This document shows positions 27,396-37,444 of a stretch of DNA of 64,000 bases, piece after piece. This DNA is from Chloroflexota bacterium. Lineage in GTDB: Bacteria; Chloroflexota; Anaerolineae; Anaerolineales; UBA11579. Position 1 is the stretch's first letter; each line of letters opens with the position of its first letter. Both the position numbers and the translations under genes were made by a program. The notes beneath the pieces were generated by a model. The model saw nothing but the letters and a program-made list of their open reading frames with translations, was not told the origin of the DNA and ran no database searches. Where the stretch lies: assembly GCA_018662365.1 (NCBI GenBank), contig JABJGH010000022.1, positions 1-64,000 on the forward strand. Reading direction: 5' to 3'.

Positions 27396-27905
27396 TTATT
27401 CTTCTTTAGGCCGAACAACGATCATCGATTCTTTTTGTTCGACATTCTCGCCTTCGTTTATTCTTATTTCAGATATGATCCCATCCTGAGGACTCTTTAG
27501 TTCATTTTGCATTTTCATGGATTCTAAAATTACCAGGACATCCCCAGTTTCCACTTCTTGCCCAATAGTAACCGGGATTTTTACCACCATGCCAGGCATG
27601 GGTGATTTGAGGACATATTCACCAGAACCGGAAACAATAATGCCTGCGGCTTCTCGAAGCCTTTTTTCGCGTTCATCGACAACTTCCGCTTTGTAAAGAT
27701 CCCCAAGCAGGAGTACATTCCAAAGATCATCATCTTCAGCGACATGAGCCTCAAAGGATCTGCCATCTACTAAAAGGGTATAAATATTTTGACCGCTAAC
27801 TGTTTCGAAATCAACCTCGTAAATAGTTTCATTCACTCGGACCTTATTTCGATCTAAAATTTCAACCTCGTATTCAACACCATTCACTGTAGTGATATAT
27901 TTCAT
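27396..27905 (-). CDS. Biotin carboxyl carrier protein of an acyl-CoA carboxylase
   Basis: A 169-residue protein with a C-terminal biotinyl domain from about residue 95. The biotin attachment lysine lies in LESMKMQNE near residue 135, with PMPGMVVKI on the preceding strand. The N-terminal part resembles the BT-like region of carboxylase carriers. It lies 12 bases after the biotin carboxylase gene and two genes after the carboxyltransferase, so the three encode one enzyme. AAGGAAG precedes its ATG. Confidence 0.9.
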   Translation of the reverse strand: MKYITTVNGVEYEVEILDRNKVRVNETIYEVDFETVSGQNIYTLLVDGRSFEAHVAEDDDLWNVLLLGDLYKAEVVDEREKRLREAAGIIVSGSGEYVLKSPMPGMVVKIPVTIGQEVETGDVLVILESMKMQNELKSPQDGIISEIRINEGENVEQKESMIVVRPKEE

Positions 27906-27917
27906 TCTGCTTCCTTG

Positions 27918-29435
27918 TTATTTTTGCATTCTTTCCCAGCGCCCGACCCATTTCCAGTTACTCGTATCCCGTTTTCCCCTTTGGATAATTTGGGCGGACC
28001 TTTCGGTATGCTGATGTTCAACCAAAGTTGTAATTATCGCCGCAATTTCAGGAAATGTTTCTTTATTCTCATCGGCTTTTTCCATCGAGAAGCGTTCTTC
28101 CACAAAGCTCGTATCAAAATTACCAGCCATAAATCGGTGTTGGTTCATCATGTTTTGATGAAAGGGAATATTAGTAACAACCCCTACAATGCGATATTCT
28201 TCAAGCGCTCTCCTCATCCTGAGGATGGCTTGGGCACGAGTTTTACTCCAAACGACTAATTTTGAGATCATCGAGTCGTAATAAGGTGTAATATCAAAAC
28301 CCGTATATACACCACTGTCCACTCGCACTCCAGGTCCAGTTGGGGCGGCGTGTTTGCTGATATAGCCAGTTGAAGGCATAAAGTTATTATGAGCATCCTC
28401 GGCATTTATCCGACATTCAATTGCCCAACCATTCATCTTGACATCTTCTTGCGTATAGCCAAGTTGTCTGCCTCGAGCGATACGAATTTGGGATTTTACA
28501 ATATCTACCCCGGTGACGAACTCAGTCACGGGATGCTCTACCTGTATCCTCGTGTTCATTTCTAAGAAATAAAAGTTTTTATCTTTGTCTACCAGGCATT
28601 CAATGGTTCCGGCGTTGACATAATCCACTGCCTTGGCGGCTTTTACAGCCATTTTGCCCATCTTCTGGCGGAACTCTTCATCATCACCTATGAAGGGGGA
28701 GGGGGCTTCTTCTAAGAGTTTCTGGTGGCGTCTTTGAATGGAACATTCTCGTTCACCCAGATGAATAACATTACCCTGCTGATCTGCCAAGATCTGAATT
28801 TCGATATGTCGTGCATTTTCGACTAGTTTTTCAATGTAAACGTTATCATCACCAAATGCGGCTTTTGACTCTCTGCGAGCAGTTTCTACGGCCGCCTTAA
28901 TATCTTTTTCTGATTTTACGGTGCGCATGCCCTTCCCGCCGCCGCCCGCAGTTGCCTTTACAAGGACTGGAAAACCGATCTTTATTGCGGCAGCAATTAA
29001 CTCCTCATCGCTAAGGCGAAGTTCTCCCGAAGTTCCTGGAACAATAGGTACTCCTGCAGACTCCATTGTTGCGCGAGCAATTCCTTTATCTCCCATTTTT
29101 CTAATTGCTTCTGGAGAGGGACCTATAAAAACAATACCTTCATCCGCACATGCTTGGGCGAAATCAGCCCTTTCAGATAAAAATCCATAACCTGGATGAA
29201 TTGCTCCGGCACCGGTCTTTTTTGCAATCTCAATAATCTTATCCATTCTTAAATAAGATTCTGCTGAGGGGGCTGGTCCAAGGAGATAGGCTTCATCCGC
29301 ATATCTCACATGTAAGGCTTTTCGATCGACATCCGAATACACTGCGACCGTTTCTAACCCGAGTTCCCTGCAGGCCCGAATCACCCGAACGGCTATCTCC
29401 CCTCGATTTGCAATGAGTACTTTAGTAAAAACCAT
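27918..29435 (-). CDS. accC: Biotin carboxylase subunit of an acyl-CoA carboxylase
   Basis: ATP-grasp enzyme that carboxylates biotin with bicarbonate. The 505-residue protein starts [19 protein letters not shown], shows the glycine-rich ATP loop [12 protein letters not shown] near residue 165, [13 protein letters not shown] with the catalytic residues, and the metal site [16 protein letters not shown]. It lies between the carboxyltransferase and carrier genes. The family set suggests propionyl- or acetyl-CoA carboxylase; substrate choice depends on the carboxyltransferase. Confidence 0.95.
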   Translation of the reverse strand: MVFTKVLIANRGEIAVRVIRACRELGLETVAVYSDVDRKALHVRYADEAYLLGPAPSAESYLRMDKIIEIAKKTGAGAIHPGYGFLSERADFAQACADEGIVFIGPSPEAIRKMGDKGIARATMESAGVPIVPGTSGELRLSDEELIAAAIKIGFPVLVKATAGGGGKGMRTVKSEKDIKAAVETARRESKAAFGDDNVYIEKLVENARHIEIQILADQQGNVIHLGERECSIQRRHQKLLEEAPSPFIGDDEEFRQKMGKMAVKAAKAVDYVNAGTIECLVDKDKNFYFLEMNTRIQVEHPVTEFVTGVDIVKSQIRIARGRQLGYTQEDVKMNGWAIECRINAEDAHNNFMPSTGYISKHAAPTGPGVRVDSGVYTGFDITPYYDSMISKLVVWSKTRAQAILRMRRALEEYRIVGVVTNIPFHQNMMNQHRFMAGNFDTSFVEERFSMEKADENKETFPEIAAIITTLVEHQHTERSAQIIQRGKRDTSNWKWVGRWERMQK

Positions 29436-29459
29436 AAAAGATCCTTTGTTTATTAGGGG

Positions 29460-31010
29460 TTAAAGGGGGATGTTCCCGTGTTTCTTAGCAGGATTTATAT
29501 CCCGTTTATTTGCAAGCATCTCTAGGGCATTGATCAACCTAGACCGAGTATCACTTGGTTCGATCACATCGTCAATAAAGCCCTGAGCCGCGGCAACGTA
29601 TGGGTTAGCAAATTTTCCCCGATATTCGTTTACCAATTCCGCTTTTTTAGCTACTGGGTCTTTTGCTTCAGCAAGTTCTTTTCTAAAGATAATGCTGACA
29701 GCTCCCTCTGGGCCCATTACTGCGATTTCCGCATTTGGCCAAGCAAAATTTACATCTCCACGAATATGTTTGCTGCTCATTACATCATAAGCACCACCAT
29801 ATGCCTTTCGGGTTATTACAGTAAGTTTTGGGACTGTTGCCTCGCAATAAGCAAATAATAATTTTGCTCCCGAGCGGATTATGCCACCGTGTTCTTGTGT
29901 CGTGCCAGGTAAAAATCCAGGGACATCTTCTAAAGTCAAAATTGGGATATTGAAGGCATCACAAAACCTTACAAAACGAGCTGCTTTTTCAGAGGCGTCA
30001 ATGTCGAGTACGCCTGCTAATATGGCGGGTTGGTTTGCAATGATTCCAATGGAATGCCCACCCAATCGCGCAAAACCAACTACGATATTTGCTGCGTAAT
30101 TTTCATGAACTTCAAAGAAGCCCCCTTCATCCACGATCATACGAATGACTTCTTTAATATCGTATGGCTTGCTTGGATCCTCAGGAATGATCGTATCCAG
30201 TTCCGCTTCTCTGCGAAGTGGGTTGTCCTTTGTTAATTTATAGGGAGGATCTTCCATATTGTTTTGTGGAAGGTAAGATAGTAATTTTCGGATGAGGAAA
30301 AGGGTGTCTGCTTCGCTATCAGCAGACACATGACAAACCCCAGATTTTTCAGCATGCACGCTTGCCCCGCCAAGATCCTCGAATGAGACCTCTTCATGGG
30401 TTACTGTTTTTACTACGTCTGGCCCAGTCACAAACATATATGAAGAATTCTTAACCATAAAAATAAAGTCAGTTAATGCGGGAGAATATACCGCGCCACC
30501 CGCACATGGTCCCATAATTGCGCTAATTTGAGGGACTACACCAGATGCCATCGTATTTTTTAAAAATATATCTGCGTAACCGCCTAGGGAGACAACTCCT
30601 TCCTGAATCCTTGCGCCACCGGAATCATTTAATCCAATCACCGGGGCGCCATTCTTCATCGCCATGTCCATGATCTTTACAATTTTCTTCGCATGAGCGG
30701 CGCCAAGGCTGCCTCCCAATACAGTAAAGTCCTGTGAAAATACATACACCAAACGATTTTCAATCGTCCCCCAACCGGTAACTACACTATCTCCAATAAA
30801 TTTCTTATCAGAGAGACCAAAATTTGACTCATTATGGGTGACGAATGCATCATTTTCTCGGAAAGAGCCTTTATCCAAAAGTAAATCAATTCTTTCTCTG
30901 GCAGTTAATCGACTCTTTTTGTGTTGGGTTTCTATCCGAGCCGCCCCACCACCTTGCCTTCCAATGGCTCGTTTCTCTCGTAATTCATTAATTTTTGGGT
31001 TCTCACTCAT
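29460..31010 (-). CDS. Acyl-CoA carboxylase carboxyltransferase subunit (PccB/MmdA-like)
   Basis: A 516-residue crotonase-fold carboxyltransferase that moves CO2 from biotin to an acyl-CoA. It has both N- and C-terminal halves, with [18 protein letters not shown]-type blocks, [23 protein letters not shown] and, in the second half, [12 protein letters not shown] and [11 protein letters not shown], the oxyanion sites. The length matches propionyl-CoA carboxylase beta or the methylmalonyl-CoA decarboxylase alpha subunit. As no membrane decarboxylase subunits are nearby, the carboxylase reading is preferred. It overlaps the upstream membrane gene by eight bases. Confidence 0.93.
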   Translation of the reverse strand: MSENPKINELREKRAIGRQGGGAARIETQHKKSRLTARERIDLLLDKGSFRENDAFVTHNESNFGLSDKKFIGDSVVTGWGTIENRLVYVFSQDFTVLGGSLGAAHAKKIVKIMDMAMKNGAPVIGLNDSGGARIQEGVVSLGGYADIFLKNTMASGVVPQISAIMGPCAGGAVYSPALTDFIFMVKNSSYMFVTGPDVVKTVTHEEVSFEDLGGASVHAEKSGVCHVSADSEADTLFLIRKLLSYLPQNNMEDPPYKLTKDNPLRREAELDTIIPEDPSKPYDIKEVIRMIVDEGGFFEVHENYAANIVVGFARLGGHSIGIIANQPAILAGVLDIDASEKAARFVRFCDAFNIPILTLEDVPGFLPGTTQEHGGIIRSGAKLLFAYCEATVPKLTVITRKAYGGAYDVMSSKHIRGDVNFAWPNAEIAVMGPEGAVSIIFRKELAEAKDPVAKKAELVNEYRGKFANPYVAAAQGFIDDVIEPSDTRSRLINALEMLANKRDINPAKKHGNIPL

Positions 31011-31437
31011 TCATATCTCCAAAGTATTGTTTTGATGCTTTACGGTTTATCGCCGAAATCGAAAAAATCAAAAATAATGTGCATAATAATAAAATGAATA
31101 ACCAATTTGTTGATCTATTCGGATTAGTCATTATAAATAGCTGTTCAATCCAAAAATAGATCAGAAAAAAAATTGTAAATGTATTACTAAATTTTCTTGT
31201 CCCTTTTCGCCCAGTCCAAATTCTGTAAGAAAGTATCAATCCTGTTGCGCTCCAACCCAATCCAGTAAAGATCATATAAAAAGGGGATATGTTAATGGAG
31301 AGGTTATCTAGGAAAGTCCATTGAATAAAACTAAAAATTGTTCTAAATAAAAATATCAAAGCAATGCTTAAAACCCCAAAAGCCAAAAGTGTTACGCTAA
31401 ATGGACGTGGATATGGATCATATTTTTGTTTTTGCAT
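31003..31437 (-). CDS. Small membrane protein of unknown function
   Basis: A 144-residue protein with four hydrophobic segments and a basic N-terminus ([19 protein letters not shown]). I recognise no family. Its stop overlaps the start of the carboxyltransferase gene by eight bases, so it is the first gene of the acyl-CoA carboxylase operon. A role in that enzyme is not implied by the sequence. Confidence 0.6.
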   Translation of the reverse strand: MQKQKYDPYPRPFSVTLLAFGVLSIALIFLFRTIFSFIQWTFLDNLSINISPFYMIFTGLGWSATGLILSYRIWTGRKGTRKFSNTFTIFFLIYFWIEQLFIMTNPNRSTNWLFILLLCTLFLIFSISAINRKASKQYFGDMNE

Positions 31438-31621
31438 TTAATTATTATTTAGGATATTGAATTACTTGACCTAATAAGTTGTGAAAGCCATAAATTTTTC
31501 CGTATTATACTCGAATAAAAAATTGAATAATGAAAAATTATTATTGACGCAGGGGGTTTATTCTGGCAGATATTAAAATGTGGTGTAAAATAATTTTTGG
31601 TAAGAATGGAGGATTTAAAAA

Positions 31622-32008
31622 ATGGATTTAACTTTTATTCACGGAAGATTAGCGACAACTTCTGCTTTTTTCTTTTTTGTTTTATCAATCTGGGCATTTA
31701 TTCGGTATTTTAGAAAACAAGGACCGGATTCCTCTTATTGGGGAGCATTGGTGATTGGGGAAATTCTAATCGTAGCCCAGGCTTTAATTGGAGCTTATTT
31801 ATGGTTTTCCGGTGCTAGACCCCCGAGAGACATGCATATTTTATACGGCATATTGTTGCCTGCAATTATCCCAGCTATTTATGCGAATACCAAGGGAAGT
31901 GGGGAACGTCGGTCAAATCTTATATATGGAGCTGTGATTTTATTTGCAGTTGGATTAATTATTCGGGCAATTTCTACAGGACTTGATCCTTTACCAGTAT
32001 TGAATTAA
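31622..32008 (+). CDS. Four-helix membrane protein upstream of the Rieske/cytochrome b genes
   Basis: A 128-residue protein with four transmembrane helices. Histidines at the start of helix 1 (FIHGRLAT) and before helix 3 (DMHILYG), with GAYLWFSGA between, resemble four-helix haem-binding proteins of the CtaA or cytochrome b561 type, but no assignment is certain. A GGAGG site precedes the ATG. It lies 178 bases before the Rieske gene, in the same orientation, suggesting a link to the respiratory module. Confidence 0.6.
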   Translation: MDLTFIHGRLATTSAFFFFVLSIWAFIRYFRKQGPDSSYWGALVIGEILIVAQALIGAYLWFSGARPPRDMHILYGILLPAIIPAIYANTKGSGERRSNLIYGAVILFAVGLIIRAISTGLDPLPVLN

Positions 32009-32186
32009 TTATCGATTAAGATCTGCCCATTTTTTTTCTAAAAAAACCTAGGAATTATCAATTAATTATTGCTTTTCAAATGTAGAATTTTCGATAAGTA
32101 ATAATTATGGGTAAATAATATCGAATTTGTAAGGTATGTGATACAATCCAAAAAATCAGAAATATTGCATGAATAGGAGAGAGTGG

Positions 32187-32765
32187 ATGACTGAAGCAAA
32201 TGCTTCTCTTGCGGAGGCACCAGAGGAAGAAAAAGTAAAAATTAACCGCCAGGAGTTTCTAAATTTGGCTTGGTTAGCTTCTCTTGGATTTTTAGTATTA
32301 GAAGTGAGCGGGGTGACGGTTTTGTTCGCATATCCGAGGTTTAAAGAAGGGGAATTTGGTGGAATTTTTACTTTTGGTAAAGTGACCGACCTGCCTGAAA
32401 AGGGATCTGGGCCTGCAAATATTCCAAAGGTAAAACTTTGGTTAAGCCATACAGATGAAGGTGTGATTGGTCTATATAAAGTTTGCCCTCATTTAGGGTG
32501 TTTATATGGGTGGAGCGATCAGGATGGAAAATTTATTTGCCCATGCCATGGCTCACAATATGAACTTGATGGAGATTATATTCAAGGACCTGCGCCCAGA
32601 AGTCTGGACAGGTTTGCCTTACAAATTGTAGATGGAGAAACAGGCGAAATTTTAGCAGATAATTCAACGACAGATTTTGGTCCAATTTCCTTAAATAATT
32701 TTCCCGAAAACGCAATTGTACAGATTGATACTGGGAATAGAACCGAGGGCGCTAACCATGATTAA
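32187..32765 (+). CDS. Rieske [2Fe-2S] protein of a cytochrome bc-type complex
   Basis: Electron carrier from quinol to cytochrome c in a bc-type complex. The 192-residue protein has one membrane anchor near residue 30-55 and the cluster motifs CPHLGC and CPCHGSQY, followed by the proline loop GPAPRSLDRF. The ATG at 32187 is chosen because AGGAG precedes it at eight bases; the ATG at 32169 has no such site. Cytochrome b follows after 31 bases. Confidence 0.93.
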   Translation: MTEANASLAEAPEEEKVKINRQEFLNLAWLASLGFLVLEVSGVTVLFAYPRFKEGEFGGIFTFGKVTDLPEKGSGPANIPKVKLWLSHTDEGVIGLYKVCPHLGCLYGWSDQDGKFICPCHGSQYELDGDYIQGPAPRSLDRFALQIVDGETGEILADNSTTDFGPISLNNFPENAIVQIDTGNRTEGANHD

Positions 32766-32796
32766 TTTTTTTAGTGGGCAATGGGAGAAGAAATAA

Positions 32797-34509
32797 ATGT
32801 TAAATTCCTTAAGAGAAAAAATTAATAACTTTCCTCGTGGAACTGAGCTACGAACTAAAATAAGAGAAATGGTTGATAACCGAGTTCGTATCATTACGGC
32901 TGGTTTGAGTATGAAGGAAATCCGGGCGGTACTCCGAGGAGATCCTCCCACAGAAAAACCAAATCCAAGATATAAGGTTATTACGACTAGTTTTGTGGCT
33001 CATTTGAGACCACGTTATTATCCTAAGGCTGCAACATGGTTCACTCACACCTTCAGACTAGGCTGGTTTACTACGTTCTTTTTTGTTGTAGAACTGGTTA
33101 CCGGAATGGTGTTGATGATTTATTATGTGCCCTTTCCCGACCAAGCATATGAGTCTATATTGGCTATCGAAAGCAATGTCTTCCTTGGCGAATTAATGCG
33201 TGACCTTCATCGGCTAGGTGCTGAGGGAATGGTTCTATTCACATGGTTGCATATGTTCCGTACGTATTTTACCGGGTCTTATAAAGGACAGCGCTCCTTT
33301 ACCTGGTTGACCGGCGTAGCTTTGTTAGCCATCACTGCATGGTTGAGCTTCTCTGGTTATTTATTAACCTGGGATCAATTAGGCTATTGGGCGATTACCG
33401 TGGGTTCAAGTATGGCGGAATCTGGGCCAGTTGTTGGGCCAGCCCTAAACTTATTATTGCGGGGTGCACCTGATATCGGAGCGGGCGGATTATTACGATT
33501 CTATTTAAACCACGTCATATTATTCCCGCTCATTGCAATTCTAGTTATTAGTATCCATTACTACAAAGTTTCACGCGAACATAGCATTTCCCTTCCTGCA
33601 ACTGTGGAAGAAGGGAAATTGACTAAGGAAGAGAGAAAAGAAGCTACGAGACGAATTGACTTGATTCCAGATTTGTTAACCCATGAGTTATTCTTGACCT
33701 CTTTGGGTATTCTTATCATGCTGGTCATTTTGTATTTTGGCTTGTTCGCGTCTCCCCTTGAGACACATGCAAACCCGCAGCAGACACCACTCGATACAAA
33801 AGCGCCATGGTATTTTTGGTGGTTACAAGGATTATTAAAAATCGATCCAGCAAGCATTATTGAAAATATGTTGGCTGGAATTGGAATAACGGTTGAATTA
33901 AGTTCCATATTGAATAGTAAGTTCATTATGGGATTAGTAATACCGCCGGTCTTGATAGGGATTTTGGTAGGTGTGCCTTACATCGATCGGAACCCAAGTA
34001 GACTGGCAAAGAATCGACCCTTCGCAATTGGATGGGGCATTGCTTGGATTTTCATTTTGCTAGCCTTGAGTTACATGGGCCTGCCTGAATTTGGTGTTGA
34101 AACACCCCTTGCAACGAGGATTATTCAAGATCTGGCGCCTGAAGAGGGATTAGGAGAATTAAGGGCGACGCCTTATGAAGAATTGATCCCAGGTGTTTAC
34201 ACTGTTGGGGAGGACTATGGAAGAGACCTTTGCCCGTCCGGGTATTCCTATGAAGACCACGAATCTGGTGAGTTAGTCATTGGATGTCCACATCTGACTG
34301 CTGTGTTCACTGAATACTCCGAAAAATTGTTAATTGGTGAAGAAGAGGGTAAACTGACGGATTTGCATGCGACGATGACTATCGAAGATTTTGCCCCCAG
34401 CTTGAGACGAGTAATTATGCATATCGAATGGTTTGATGATGATGCATCCATTGATAAGGAATATGAAAAGCAATATTTCCTTCACTTAGACAGAGTACGA
34501 GAACACTAG
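32797..34509 (+). CDS. Fused cytochrome b with an extra C-terminal soluble domain
   Basis: Membrane subunit of the quinol-oxidising complex, 570 residues. The N-terminal half has b6-type haem spacing: His-x13-His in DLHRLGAEGMVLFTWLH and His-x14-His in NHVILFPLIAILVISIH. The second half carries APWYFWW at the position of the quinol-site PEWY motif. After the last helix near residue 440, about 120 residues form a polar extension with DLCPSG and IGCPHL, which are not part of ordinary cytochrome b. The fusion of b6 and subunit IV halves resembles bc1-type proteins. Confidence 0.9.
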   Translation: MLNSLREKINNFPRGTELRTKIREMVDNRVRIITAGLSMKEIRAVLRGDPPTEKPNPRYKVITTSFVAHLRPRYYPKAATWFTHTFRLGWFTTFFFVVELVTGMVLMIYYVPFPDQAYESILAIESNVFLGELMRDLHRLGAEGMVLFTWLHMFRTYFTGSYKGQRSFTWLTGVALLAITAWLSFSGYLLTWDQLGYWAITVGSSMAESGPVVGPALNLLLRGAPDIGAGGLLRFYLNHVILFPLIAILVISIHYYKVSREHSISLPATVEEGKLTKEERKEATRRIDLIPDLLTHELFLTSLGILIMLVILYFGLFASPLETHANPQQTPLDTKAPWYFWWLQGLLKIDPASIIENMLAGIGITVELSSILNSKFIMGLVIPPVLIGILVGVPYIDRNPSRLAKNRPFAIGWGIAWIFILLALSYMGLPEFGVETPLATRIIQDLAPEEGLGELRATPYEELIPGVYTVGEDYGRDLCPSGYSYEDHESGELVIGCPHLTAVFTEYSEKLLIGEEEGKLTDLHATMTIEDFAPSLRRVIMHIEWFDDDASIDKEYEKQYFLHLDRVREH

Positions 34510-34528
34510 GCCGAAGAGGAAAATAATT

Positions 34529-35353
34529 ATGAAAAAAATACATTTAGAAATTATCTTCGGTACTGTTTTTATTTTGATAAGCGCATTGCTCCTTGCAATA
34601 ATGGCTGTGAAAGAACAAGATCGACTTGGCGAAGAAGGACGATTAAGTGCATATGAAGGTCAACAAAGAGCATCACAGATTGAATTTGGTGCTGGGATTT
34701 ACGAGACAAATTGTACAAGTTGCCATGGAGAGTATGGACAAGGCATACCTGGGAAAGCTCCCTGTTTGAGATGTGAGGAGTTGTTTTCTGCCCGAATGGA
34801 AGAAATCGGCTGGCAAGGGAGCTTAGAAGAATATGTTGAGTCAGTTGTCACTACTGGCAGACAGGTTTCCACTCGCCCTGAGCTTTACCAGGGAGAAGGC
34901 TTGGGCTCTCCGGTTATGCCTACATGGTCTGAAGCTTTTGGAGGCCCCTTGAGGGAAGACCAAGTCAAATCTGTTGCAGCGTTCGTAGCAAATTTTGAGG
35001 AATGGGGTTTAAATCCTGAGTTGGTCCCTACACCTGTAATTGCCTTGCCCCCAGATGACCCAACTGCCCTGGGAAGATTGGTCTTTGTACAGCAAGGTTG
35101 TATAGGGTGTCATACCGTGGAAGGGCTTTCCACCGCAACCACGGGGCCTGTGCTAAATGGATTAGCTGATCGAGCAGGTAGTACTGTTGATGGAATGGAC
35201 GCAGAGGAATATATAAAGAATTCAATTAAAAATCCAAGCGATTATGTGGTTAGTGAATTTAATGATGGCTTAATGCCAGCTAATTTTTCTGAGTTGATAA
35301 CAGACGAAGAAATGGATTTGTTATTGAGCTTCTTGCTTACCTTGTCCGAATAA
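34529..35353 (+). CDS. Membrane-anchored dihaem cytochrome c
   Basis: A 274-residue protein with an N-terminal anchor (about residues 8-28) and two c-type haem sites, CTSCHGEYGQG and CIGCHTVEG, outside the membrane. An extra CLRC pair lies just after the first site. Methionine ligands are possible in GSPVMPTW and DGLMPANF. It follows cytochrome b by 19 bases, so it is likely the cytochrome c subunit of this bc-type complex. A terminator at 35381-35420 closes the operon. Confidence 0.9.
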   Translation: MKKIHLEIIFGTVFILISALLLAIMAVKEQDRLGEEGRLSAYEGQQRASQIEFGAGIYETNCTSCHGEYGQGIPGKAPCLRCEELFSARMEEIGWQGSLEEYVESVVTTGRQVSTRPELYQGEGLGSPVMPTWSEAFGGPLREDQVKSVAAFVANFEEWGLNPELVPTPVIALPPDDPTALGRLVFVQQGCIGCHTVEGLSTATTGPVLNGLADRAGSTVDGMDAEEYIKNSIKNPSDYVVSEFNDGLMPANFSELITDEEMDLLLSFLLTLSE

Positions 35354-35380
35354 AATATATCTAAAATTAAATCTTAATAC

Positions 35381-35420
35381 TGATCTTCCTGGTTGTAAAA
35401 TGCTGGGAAGATCATTTTTT
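35381..35420 (+). terminator. Rho-independent terminator after the cytochrome bc operon
   Basis: A 9-bp stem (35381-35389 and 35406-35414) is followed by six T at 35415-35420. Confidence 0.85.
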
Positions 35421-35461
35421 ATTAATCTCGTTTTGGTCAATTTATTATTGTCAAACAAAGC

Positions 35462-36361
35462 ATGGATGTTATACTTACGATGAAATTAATACGGAGAAAA
35501 TTTTTGCCAAAAATCAAACAAATCGTCTTTGTAACGTTAGTAATTTGTATTGCGATATTATCAATAAGTGCCGTTAATTTTTATCAAGAGGGGGATAGTG
35601 GTGATTATGTAAAGGGGGCACAATTGTATTATTCTTGGGACCATTTTTTTGAAGTAAATGAAGACCTGGGAAAGCATCCTCTTTGGGAGGGCAATTCTAA
35701 AAGTGGGATTGAAACATGGAGATGTGTTACCTGTCATGGTTGGGATTATGCTGGTGTGGACGATTTCCCGGGGATCGTAAAATCTTCGAATTTAACAGAA
35801 GCCGAGATTCTGGAATGGCTAAATGGTAATCAAAACGAACTTCATGATTTTTCTAATTACTTTACCGTTACAGCAATCGAGGATATTACAGAATTTATAA
35901 AAGTTGGTGTAACGGATTATTCTGAAATATTTTCTGAAGGTGAATTAGCGAATGAAAATGTGGACCGCACCTATGGGGAAGAATTATATAAAAATGAATG
36001 TTTAAGTTGCCACTCTGTAGATGGATCAAAAATAAATTTCGGCACTGCCGCCAACCCTCTTTTTGTTGGTGATTTTGGGTTCGATAATCCAAAAATGATG
36101 CTGCATATTGTAAGGTTCGGGCATTTAGAAATAAACACAGGATCAGAAAGTTCACTTGGTTGGGAATTGAGAGATTCTTTAAGTCTGGTTGGATACACGG
36201 AATTGCTTCCGCGTGGTCAAAGAGACGGAGCCGCATTGCTTGACGATTTTGATTATGATGACCAGGGAGATACCACAGACATCGTAAACTTAGCGATCGT
36301 ATTGGTTATAATCGTTTTGATTACAGTTTCATTTGTGATTTTAAGAGAGCGAGGTGGGTAA
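35462..36361 (+). CDS. Dihaem cytochrome c with N- and C-terminal membrane helices
   Basis: An exported cytochrome of 299 residues with haem sites CVTCHGWDY and CLSCHSVDG. Hydrophobic segments lie near residues 20-38 and 275-295, so the haem domains face outside between two anchors. The ATG at 35462 lacks a clear ribosome site; a second at 35480 would give MKLIRRKF, also a good signal start. It lies beyond the bc terminator, so it is a separate unit. Its partner is unknown, though a role beside the bc-type complex is plausible. Confidence 0.82.
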   Translation: MDVILTMKLIRRKFLPKIKQIVFVTLVICIAILSISAVNFYQEGDSGDYVKGAQLYYSWDHFFEVNEDLGKHPLWEGNSKSGIETWRCVTCHGWDYAGVDDFPGIVKSSNLTEAEILEWLNGNQNELHDFSNYFTVTAIEDITEFIKVGVTDYSEIFSEGELANENVDRTYGEELYKNECLSCHSVDGSKINFGTAANPLFVGDFGFDNPKMMLHIVRFGHLEINTGSESSLGWELRDSLSLVGYTELLPRGQRDGAALLDDFDYDDQGDTTDIVNLAIVLVIIVLITVSFVILRERGG

Positions 36362-36387
36362 TTATTTACAATTTTATCCATGGATTA

Positions 36388-36416
36388 TTGACAATGAATA
36401 GTAACTGCGTTATCCT
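36388..36416 (+). promoter_or_regulatory. Promoter of the SRP RNA
   Basis: TTGACA at 36388-36393 and TATCCT at 36411-36416 with a 17-base spacer. The predicted start near 36421 matches the 5' end of the RNA. Confidence 0.75.
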
Positions 36417-36419
36417 TTT

Positions 36420-36531
36420 GCCTGCCTGAGTGGGTCCAACGTGGCGAAACCCTATGAAACTTGTCAGATCCGAAAGGAAGCAGCAATAAGTAGTTGTTTT
36501 CGGGTGCCGTTGGGAAACCTACTCGGGCATT
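36420..36531 (+). ncRNA. ffs: Signal recognition particle RNA (small bacterial type)
   Basis: RNA core of the signal recognition particle, bound by Ffh. The conserved apical domain is seen as GTCAGATCCGAAAGGAAGCA near 36463-36482, with the pairing arms at the ends (CCTGAGTGGG and CCTACTCGGG). About 110 bases, the size of 4.5S-type RNA. Its end is followed by T residues. It has a dedicated promoter and is followed by ksgA. Confidence 0.93.
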
Positions 36532-36587
36532 TGTTTTTGATTAATCGCTATTGTAAAAATAATATTTTTCCCTAATTCTAAAACTTT

Positions 36588-37418
36588 ATGAAACTTAAAA
36601 ATATAAATATTACCCAGTTATTAAAAAAATATGCTATAAGGCCAACAAAGGGCCTTGGGCAAAATTTTTTAATCGATGATTCAGCATTGAAAAAGATTGT
36701 AGCTGCTGCTGATGTATCTTCAAATGATGTTGTTTTGGAGATTGGACCAGGCTTGGGTAGCCTAACTCGCTATTTAGCTGCTGCCGCAAAAAGTGTTGTT
36801 GCGGTTGAGATCGACAAAGCCTTGTTGGGCCCTTTTGCTGAAGTAGTTAAACCATTTGGAAATATCAAAATAATCAATAGGGACATATTAAAAGTTGATC
36901 TTGCAGAATTATTTGGCGTAAAAAATTATTTGGTTGTCGCAAATATCCCGTATTATATTACTTCCGCATTGCTTCGCCATTTGTTGGAAAGCAAATCAAA
37001 TCCATCACGAATTGTTCTTACTGTGCAAAAGGAAGTTGCAATGAGGATATGTGAAAAGCCCGGAAATATGAGTTTGCTGGCCTTGAGTGTGCAAGTTTTT
37101 GGAGAACCCTCCATCGTTGCAAAAATACCTGCTGGCGCATTTTATCCAGCTCCAAATGTTGATTCTGCTGTTGTTCGGATTGACCTGTTTGATAAACCAA
37201 AAATTGAAAAAGAAGAGCTAGATCTTTTTTTTAAAATTATTAAGGCGGGATTTTCACAAAAAAGGAAAATGCTGAGAAATACCCTTTCTTCTGGAATGTC
37301 CTGGGGAAAAGAAAAAACCGAGAAATTGCTGAAGGATGTTGATATTGACCCAAGCCGCCGTGCTCAAACCTTAAGCATGGATGAGTGGGGGGAAATAGTC
37401 AAATCAGTCAAACAATAA
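36588..37418 (+). CDS. ksgA: 16S rRNA dimethyladenosine methyltransferase
   Basis: Dimethylates the two adjacent adenines in the last hairpin of 16S rRNA. The 276-residue protein opens with GLGQNFLIDDSALKKIV, has the SAM loop LEIGPGLGSLTRYLA, the catalytic NIPYYITS motif, and FYPAPNVDSAVVRID. The stop lies in a 17-bp palindrome shared with the convergent glycosyltransferase. Confidence 0.95.
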   Translation: MKLKNINITQLLKKYAIRPTKGLGQNFLIDDSALKKIVAAADVSSNDVVLEIGPGLGSLTRYLAAAAKSVVAVEIDKALLGPFAEVVKPFGNIKIINRDILKVDLAELFGVKNYLVVANIPYYITSALLRHLLESKSNPSRIVLTVQKEVAMRICEKPGNMSLLALSVQVFGEPSIVAKIPAGAFYPAPNVDSAVVRIDLFDKPKIEKEELDLFFKIIKAGFSQKRKMLRNTLSSGMSWGKEKTEKLLKDVDIDPSRRAQTLSMDEWGEIVKSVKQ

Positions 37419-37444
37419 TAATCCTTTGGATTATTATTGTTTGA
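37408..37444. terminator. Bidirectional terminator palindrome between ksgA and the DPM1-like gene
   Basis: A perfect 17-bp inverted repeat (37408-37424 and 37428-37444) with a three-base loop. It contains the stop codons of both converging genes. The stem is AT-rich and flanking T runs are weak. Confidence 0.6.
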
